The notes under the pieces were generated by a model that saw only the letters and a list, made by a program, of their open reading frames with translations, was not told where the DNA came from and ran no database searches. Position numbers and translations under genes: made by a program. From the NCBI GenBank assembly GCA_964401885.1, contig CAYOAC010000031.1, forward strand, positions 1 to 8,682: a DNA stretch of 8,682 nt, written 5' to 3'. This document shows positions 6,481 through 8,682 of this stretch, piece by piece. Numbering within the stretch: the stretch's first letter is position 1; every line of letters starts with the position of its first letter. Source of the DNA: JAULZV01 sp964401885. Lineage in GTDB: Bacteria; Patescibacteriota; Minisyncoccia; Phycocordibacterales; JAACPR01.

Positions 6481-6562
6481 AAATAAGAAATGCCCTTGTG
6501 GTGCGACTTTATTTCTTGGTTGTGTTAACAACCGTAGAAATAAGAAATGCCCTTGTGGTGCG
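6481..6562 (+). repeat. 25-bp direct repeat enclosing a hairpin (partial duplicate of the array element)
   Basis: AAATAAGAAATGCCCTTGTG plus GTGCG occurs at 6481-6505 and again at 6538-6562, identical over 25 bp. Between them, TTATTTCT (6509-6516) pairs with AGAAATAA (6536-6543) and GGTTG (6518-6522) with CAACC (6529-6533), forming a strong hairpin. The first copy also follows ATTTCTTA to make an 8-bp inverted repeat with TAAGAAAT. The second copy leads into the full element D; the first stops after the duplicated part. It looks like an empty unit or the scar of a recombination event. Confidence 0.75.
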
Positions 6563-6626
6563 GATTCAGAAAATTGAAATGGAGTGAATATGAAGAAGAG
6601 ATGGGGAAGTTGGTTTTTGTATAAAA
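6545..6626 (+). repeat. Array repeat element, copy D, with a 25-codon + strand ORF
   Basis: Core TGCGGATTCAGAAAATTGAA then ATGGAGTGAATATGAAGAAG. The + frame has an ATG at 6547 and ends with TAA at 6622-6624, encoding M-P-L-W-C-G then FRKLKWSEYEEEMGKLVFV. The peptide aligns with copies A, E, F, G and H with K/R and Y/F exchanges. It ends in the same TTTTTGTATAAAAAG as the other units, which is the T-tract of the opposing terminator. Confidence 0.75.
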
Positions 6627-6676
6627 AGAAAACCGCCATTACAAGCTAGGCGGAATCCTAGGGTGGTAACAGCGGT
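6625..6676 (-). terminator. Long imperfect terminator hairpin of the 6681-7073 gene
   Basis: Three nested pairings, ACCGC/GCGGT, ATTAC/GTAAC and CTAGG/CCTAG, fold 6632-6676 into one stem of about 15 pairs. An alternative short stem CCGCC/GGCGG (6633-6637/6649-6653) sits next to the T-rich tail (TTTTCTTTTTATAC on the minus strand). It begins 4 bp after the stop codon. Confidence 0.8.
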
Positions 6677-6680
6677 GTTT

Positions 6681-7073
6681 TTAGGCAAACTTGTTTTTGA
6701 GTTTCTCGACAATCCAATCGAGCGCCTCTTTATAGTCGCCGTTGAAATTGTTTTCAGGGCTGTTTTTTTGATCGAACATCACCAAACAACGAGAGTCGTG
6801 TCGCTTCCAGAATGAAATGTGCACTCGCCCCAAAGTAACTTGTTTGAGTTGTCCTTCCACCCGTTTGACTGTTAACTGGACTGGAAACCAGAAATCATCC
6901 AAGCGTAAATAGGACGAGTCCGTTGTATCTTGAGCAGACATCTTAAGGAACGACCCGTCTTTGAATCTGACACCGTCTTCGACTCTTTCTGCGATGTCCA
7001 ATACCTGCTCCATTTTGCCGATACGCCTGATTACAGCAGGCTCAGATATTGTTAGTTTGAAATCATCCCACAT
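6681..7073 (-). CDS. Orphan small protein, cassette cargo
   Basis: 130 residues from ATG 7073; no family recognised. The middle looks like alternating beta strands (G-V-R-F-K-D-G-S-F-L-K-M at 34-45, F-W-F-P-V-Q-L-T-V-K-R-V at 61-72, L-G-R-V-H-I-S-F-W at 81-89, C-L-V-M-F at 96-100), and the end is an amphipathic helix (Y-K-E-A-L-D-W-I-V-E-K-L-K-N-K at 114-128). That suggests a small cytosolic alpha/beta or barrel domain. No signal peptide or membrane helix. Coding DNA is clearly more G+C-rich than the neighbouring NYN and membrane genes, which hints at a different origin. Driven by the best promoter in the window, with a leader of about 83 nt. Confidence 0.75.
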   Translation of the reverse strand: MWDDFKLTISEPAVIRRIGKMEQVLDIAERVEDGVRFKDGSFLKMSAQDTTDSSYLRLDDFWFPVQLTVKRVEGQLKQVTLGRVHISFWKRHDSRCLVMFDQKNSPENNFNGDYKEALDWIVEKLKNKFA

Positions 7074-7097
7074 AACTTTTCATTTTTCGGTGTTATT

Positions 7098-7140
7098 GTT
7101 TAATAGGTCACCAAGGCCTTTCTAAGGAAGACCAACCCGT
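7098..7140 (-). promoter_or_regulatory. Foldable 5' leader of the 6681-7073 gene
   Basis: In the leader, GGTC ... GACC and CCTT-aga-AAGG (minus strand, about 7109-7136) can stack into one imperfect hairpin. No known riboswitch consensus is recognised; low confidence that it is functional. Confidence 0.3.
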
Positions 7141-7162
7141 TGTGAAAAAACTATCAATTCAT

Positions 7163-7191
7163 ATGATATCACATAAATAGTGTTGTGTCAA
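7163..7191 (-). promoter_or_regulatory. Strong promoter of the 6681-7073 gene
   Basis: Minus strand TTGACA (7186-7191), exact 17-bp spacer, TATCAT (7163-7168). The array element begins only about 8-10 bp upstream of the -35 box. Confidence 0.85.
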
Positions 7192-7198
7192 ACTATTG

Positions 7199-7276
7199 CT
7201 CCCCCTCGTGGACGAGTTCAGAACTTTGAGATGGAGGGAGTTTGAAAAGGAGGTGAAGGAATTGAGTTATTTTTGA
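7199..7276 (+). repeat. Array repeat element, copy E
   Basis: CTCCCCCTCGTGGACGAGTT then CAGAACTTTGAGATGGAGGG, about 88% identical over 49 nt to copy H. It contains two perfect short palindromes, CTCGTGGACGAG and AGTTCAGAACT. The + frame is open from 7181 to TGA 7274-7276 and reads L-P-L-V-D-E then FRTLRWREFEKEVKELSYF. A perfect Shine-Dalgarno string AAGGAGGTGA (7247-7256) lies in its purine-rich part, with no ATG at a suitable distance. Confidence 0.85.
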
Positions 7277-7288
7277 ATATGTTAATAT
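7262..7288 (+). promoter_or_regulatory. Extended -10 promoter of the NYN gene
   Basis: TTGAGT (7262-7267), 15-bp spacer and TG-T-TAATAT (-10 at 7283-7288). Transcription is expected at about 7295, right at the ATG at 7296, so the message may be leaderless. Confidence 0.5.
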
Positions 7289-7295
7289 GATAGGT

Positions 7296-7784
7296 ATGAG
7301 TAAGTTAAATATCTACATAGACGGGAATAACTTATATAGAGGAGCAAAAGAGTTAGGTTTTGATATTGATTATAAAAAATTCAGAGGATGGCTTAGACAA
7401 AAATATAATCCTCAAAATATTTACCTATTTATTGGACTAGTTCCTGATAGAGTAAAATTTTATGAATATTTGCAAGAGTGTGGTTTTATTTTAATTTTTA
7501 AACAAACAATTACTGTTAAAGGAGTGGTAAAAGGTAATTGTGATGCAGAACTTGTATTAAAAACAGTTTCAGATTTTTATACCAAATCTTTTGATTCTTG
7601 CATCTTGATTACTGGCGATGGTGATTTTGGTTGTCTCGTCGAGTTTTTGAAAGAAAACAAAGTTCTTAATTCATTGATTGCTCCTGATACTCAAAAATGT
7701 TCAATTTTGATAAAGAATAAAAATATTGAAATTGTATTTCTTAACGACCAGTATCATAAGTTTTCAAATAAAACTTTAGTTTAA
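7296..7784 (+). CDS. NYN-domain (PIN-like) ribonuclease
   Basis: 162 residues from ATG 7296. An in-frame ATG at 7287 adds three residues but overlaps the -10 box, so the later start is preferred. The whole protein is one NYN domain of the LabA/DUF88 type: I-Y-I-D-G-N-N-L at 6-13 (Asp9), K-G-N-C-D-A-E-L at 79-86 (Asp83), I-T-G-D-G-D-F at 105-111 (Asp108, Asp110). These acidic residues form the metal site of the family, whose members cleave RNA. The set appears complete, so an active enzyme is likely. No extra domain, signal or membrane segment. It is the only intact + strand cargo gene in the array, opposite to its neighbours. Single-domain NYN proteins occur in RNA decay, toxin-like and defence settings; nothing here decides which. 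Confidence 0.88.
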   Translation: MSKLNIYIDGNNLYRGAKELGFDIDYKKFRGWLRQKYNPQNIYLFIGLVPDRVKFYEYLQECGFILIFKQTITVKGVVKGNCDAELVLKTVSDFYTKSFDSCILITGDGDFGCLVEFLKENKVLNSLIAPDTQKCSILIKNKNIEIVFLNDQYHKFSNKTLV

Positions 7785-7829
7785 AAAGAAAAAGCCCCCG
7801 ATGCAGACGTATCTACATAAGGGTCTTTT
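7785..7829. terminator. Bidirectional intrinsic terminator after the NYN gene
   Basis: AAAAGCCCCC ... AGGGTCTTTT enclosing ATGcAGA/TCTaCAT folds into an imperfect stem (7790-7829) with TTTT on the + side and TTTTTCTTTTT on the - side. It starts six bases after the NYN stop codon. Confidence 0.75.
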
Positions 7830-7839
7830 CCATAGTTAT
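7785..7839 (-). ncRNA. Putative tiny transcript from an orphan promoter straight into a terminator
   Basis: The minus-strand promoter at 7846-7873 should start near 7839 and would meet the terminator hairpin at once, giving an RNA of about 50-55 nt with no ORF. It may be a short regulatory RNA, or what is left of a unit whose gene was lost or replaced by the NYN gene. Confidence 0.35.
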
Positions 7840-7845
7840 ATACAT

Positions 7846-7873
7846 ATTATATTGCTTTGAAAAGATATGTCAA
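7846..7873 (-). promoter_or_regulatory. Orphan consensus promoter facing the NYN gene
   Basis: Minus strand TTGACA (7868-7873), 16-bp spacer, TATAAT (7846-7851): both boxes perfect. No - strand gene follows; the NYN gene lies antisense beyond the terminator. It sits where the other units have their cargo promoter, next to element F. Confidence 0.75.
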
Positions 7874-7965
7874 CATCCTGTGTTTTTGTAGACGAATTCA
7901 GAACTTTGAGATGGATTAAAATAGAAAAAATATTATCTGAATCTATTCCAATCTTTTCTTCTTAA
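7867..7965 (+). repeat. Array repeat element, copy F, with a 32-codon + strand ORF
   Basis: GTAGACGAATTCAGAACTTT then GAGATGGATT shares the element core. The + frame starts at ATG 7867 (overlapping the minus-strand -35 box) and ends at TAA 7965: M-S-T-S-C-V-F-V-D-E then FRTLRWIKIEKILSESIP. The distal half and terminator found in other units are missing; the element runs directly into the 3' end of the next - strand gene. Confidence 0.7.
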
Positions 7966-8167
7966 TTGATAGTGCGATAATATTGATTACAGGAATAATA
8001 AGTAAAACCCATAAAAGTTTAGTTGATAAACTCAAACCTAAAGGTATATTAAGAGTGAACCAAGCCAATAAATCTGACTGAGCAGCATACATCCAAGTTG
8101 TTAAAACTGTTCCTAGGACAACGATAATGTTTAATAAAATTGCTATAGTTAAAATAATTTTTTTCAT
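7943..8167 (-). CDS. Small two-helix membrane protein
   Basis: 74 residues from ATG 8167. Two hydrophobic segments at about 3-26 and 50-67, a loop with W-M-Y-A-A-Q-S-D-L-L-A-W-F, and a basic tail K-K-K-R. Both ends are probably cytoplasmic by the positive-inside rule. No cleavage site. Size and layout fit holin-like or toxin-like membrane peptides as well as many uncharacterised small membrane proteins, and I do not recognise a family. The predicted transcription start coincides with the ATG, so the message may be leaderless. No terminator hairpin follows; the gene ends inside repeat copy F. Confidence 0.65.
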   Translation of the reverse strand: MKKIILTIAILLNIIVVLGTVLTTWMYAAQSDLLAWFTLNIPLGLSLSTKLLWVLLIIPVINIIALSIKKKRLE

Positions 8168-8174
8168 ATAAATT

Positions 8175-8183
8175 ATTCTAACA
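8175..8183 (-). promoter_or_regulatory. Extended -10 promoter of the small membrane protein
   Basis: Minus strand TG-T-TAGAAT (-10 at 8175-8180) with no good -35 box. Start expected near 8168, one base before the ATG. An inverted repeat AAAGTAAA/TTTACTTT (8190-8212) lies just upstream and could be an operator. Confidence 0.5.
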
Positions 8184-8201
8184 AAAATAAAAGTAAAATA
8201 A

Positions 8202-8274
8202 CACTTTACTTTAAACTGGAAATTTATTGAGAAAGAGTTGTTTGAGATTGATAAAACGGCAGGCGTATAAAAAA
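8202..8274 (+). repeat. Array repeat element, diverged copy G
   Basis: ACTTTAAACTGGAAATTTAT then TGAGAAAGAG aligns with the element core only loosely at DNA level. The + frame reads HFTLNWKFIEKELFEIDKTA-G-V and stops, close to the peptide of copy E (T-L-R-W-R-E-F-E-K-E-V-K-E-L). The GTATAAAAAA tail next to the terminator is retained. Confidence 0.5.
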
Positions 8275-8302
8275 CAGACCCGCATTCATGTGAATGCAGG
8301 TC
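8269..8302 (-). terminator. Intrinsic terminator of the interrupted ORF
   Basis: Minus strand GACCTGCATTCA-ca-TGAATGCGGGTC, a 12-bp stem with one U-G pair, then TGTTTTTTATAC. It starts 18 bp after the final stop codon, as in the other units. Confidence 0.9.
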
Positions 8303-8319
8303 GATTTCGGCAATGATTC

Positions 8320-8589
8320 CTATCCAATAGGAGTCATTGAGATAATCCTTATGATTTTACTAAGGCCTTTACAGACCTCATACATTTTGTCTTTTTCTGG
8401 ATAAGTTTTGTGAATCCTTATGGAAATGGTTTCTTCCCCTCCTTCTCTTTCATGTTGCTCAAAGAAGGGAGGGCACTCCAAATCTTCTTCGGTAACAATG
8501 TCTTTCCAGGTTATGATCTATGAAACAGTCACTGTCTCATAGACAGTTTTGGGTGAGGTGATATTAAATGCAACAAGGTACTTTCTCAT
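8320..8589 (-). pseudogene. Small ORF interrupted by an in-frame TAG
   Basis: ATG 8589 opens M-R-K-Y-L-V-A-F-N-I-T-S-P-K-T-V-Y-E-T-V and reaches TAG at 8518-8520 after 23 codons. The same frame then stays open for 65 codons to TAG 8320-8322, reading I-I-T-W-K-D-I-V-T-E-E-D-L-E-C-P-P-F-F-E, then S-I-R-I-H-K-T-Y-P-E-K-D-K-M-Y-E-V. Promoter, start, second half and terminator fit one 89-residue cytosolic protein, so the first stop looks like a nonsense mutation (for example from CAG or AAG). TAG ends other genes here, so recoding is unlikely. The break lies beside a CTGTCT-atg-AGACAG palindrome (8530-8544). Family unknown. Confidence 0.6.
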
Positions 8590-8596
8590 TCTCTGT

Positions 8597-8625
8597 ACTT
8601 TACAATTAAAATTAATTATTGTCAG
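8597..8625 (-). promoter_or_regulatory. Promoter of the interrupted ORF
   Basis: Minus strand CTGACA (8620-8625), 17-bp spacer, TAAAGT (8597-8602). Start expected near 8590, one base before the ATG. Element H begins about 7 bp upstream of the -35 box. Confidence 0.6.
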
Positions 8626-8632
8626 ATTATAT

Positions 8633-8682
8633 CTCCCCCTCGTGGACAAGTTCAGAACTTTGATGTGGAGTGAGTATGAAGA
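8633..8682 (+). repeat. Array repeat element, copy H (cut by window end)
   Basis: CTCCCCCTCGTGGACAAGTT then CAGAACTTTGATGTGGAGTG, closest to copy E. The + frame reads P-L-V-D-K then FRTLMWSEYE and runs off the window, so at least one more unit lies to the right. Confidence 0.85.

Noticed and set aside
6476..6570. Zinc-finger or SEC-C-like peptide (N-K-K-C-P-C-G-A twice) in a + frame of the duplicated repeat
   Set aside because: The C-P-C-G match comes from the 25-bp duplication, the frame has no ATG, it closes after about 30 codons, and the motif is absent from most other copies of the element.
7247..7256. Perfect Shine-Dalgarno string AAGGAGGTGA upstream of the NYN gene
   Set aside because: It is about 40 nt from the NYN start, and the only start at a normal distance (TTG 7262) gives a four-codon ORF. 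It sits in the purine-rich, variable part of the repeat element and is best explained as chance.
4620..8682. Integron attC sites
   Set aside because: No GTTRRRY/RYYYAAC pair bounds the elements in either strand, cargo genes carry their own promoters, and no integrase is in view. The cassette idea is kept, the attC label is not.
4620..8682. CRISPR array
   Set aside because: The repeats are hundreds of bases apart, vary in sequence, and the intervals hold genes, promoters and terminators rather than uniform spacers.

Overview
The window is AT-rich, bacterial-looking DNA. No conserved housekeeping gene, rRNA or tRNA was found. The likeliest source is a Candidate Phyla Radiation (Patescibacteria) genome. 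That is an inference from the style of the S74 tail-fibre-like surface protein (repeated V-G-I-G-T-x-x-P units), the many tiny orphan genes, the near absence of Shine-Dalgarno sites and several promoters that abut the start codon. No gene contains an in-frame TGA, including a glycine-rich frame of 890 codons, so there is no sign of the TGA=Gly code of Gracilibacteria/Absconditabacteria.

Left part (1-4550). A large, 5'-truncated surface or fibre protein on the + strand has V-G-I-G-T repeats, thirteen roughly 17-residue S-N-F-F-G-x-x-A-G repeats, a C-terminal S74 chaperone domain and an acidic tail. It is followed on the - strand by a four-helix membrane protein resembling DUF2127, on the + strand by a small broken (frameshifted) membrane ORF, and on the - strand by a secreted lipoprotein that shares a strong bidirectional terminator with the broken ORF.

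Right part (about 4640-8682). This is an array of short one-gene units of about 0.35-0.75 kb. The usual unit, read on the - strand, is: repeat element, a TTGACA-type promoter close by, one small ORF, an intrinsic terminator with a T-rich tail, then the next repeat element. Cargo in order from the left: a Gly/Ser-rich repeat protein, an orphan, an NlpC/P60-like cysteine hydrolase, another orphan, a NYN (PIN-like) nuclease in the opposite orientation, a two-helix membrane peptide, and an ORF broken by an in-frame TAG. Read on the + strand, the repeat element is itself open and encodes a recognisable short peptide (T-L-R-W-x-E/D-x-E) with conservative substitutions between copies.

I see no integrase, transposase or RNA-guided system in the window. 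The array looks like a cassette or gene-capture region, but its repeats do not match the integron attC core (GTTRRRY/RYYYAAC). Each cargo gene appears to be controlled separately, so the units probably do not act as an operon.
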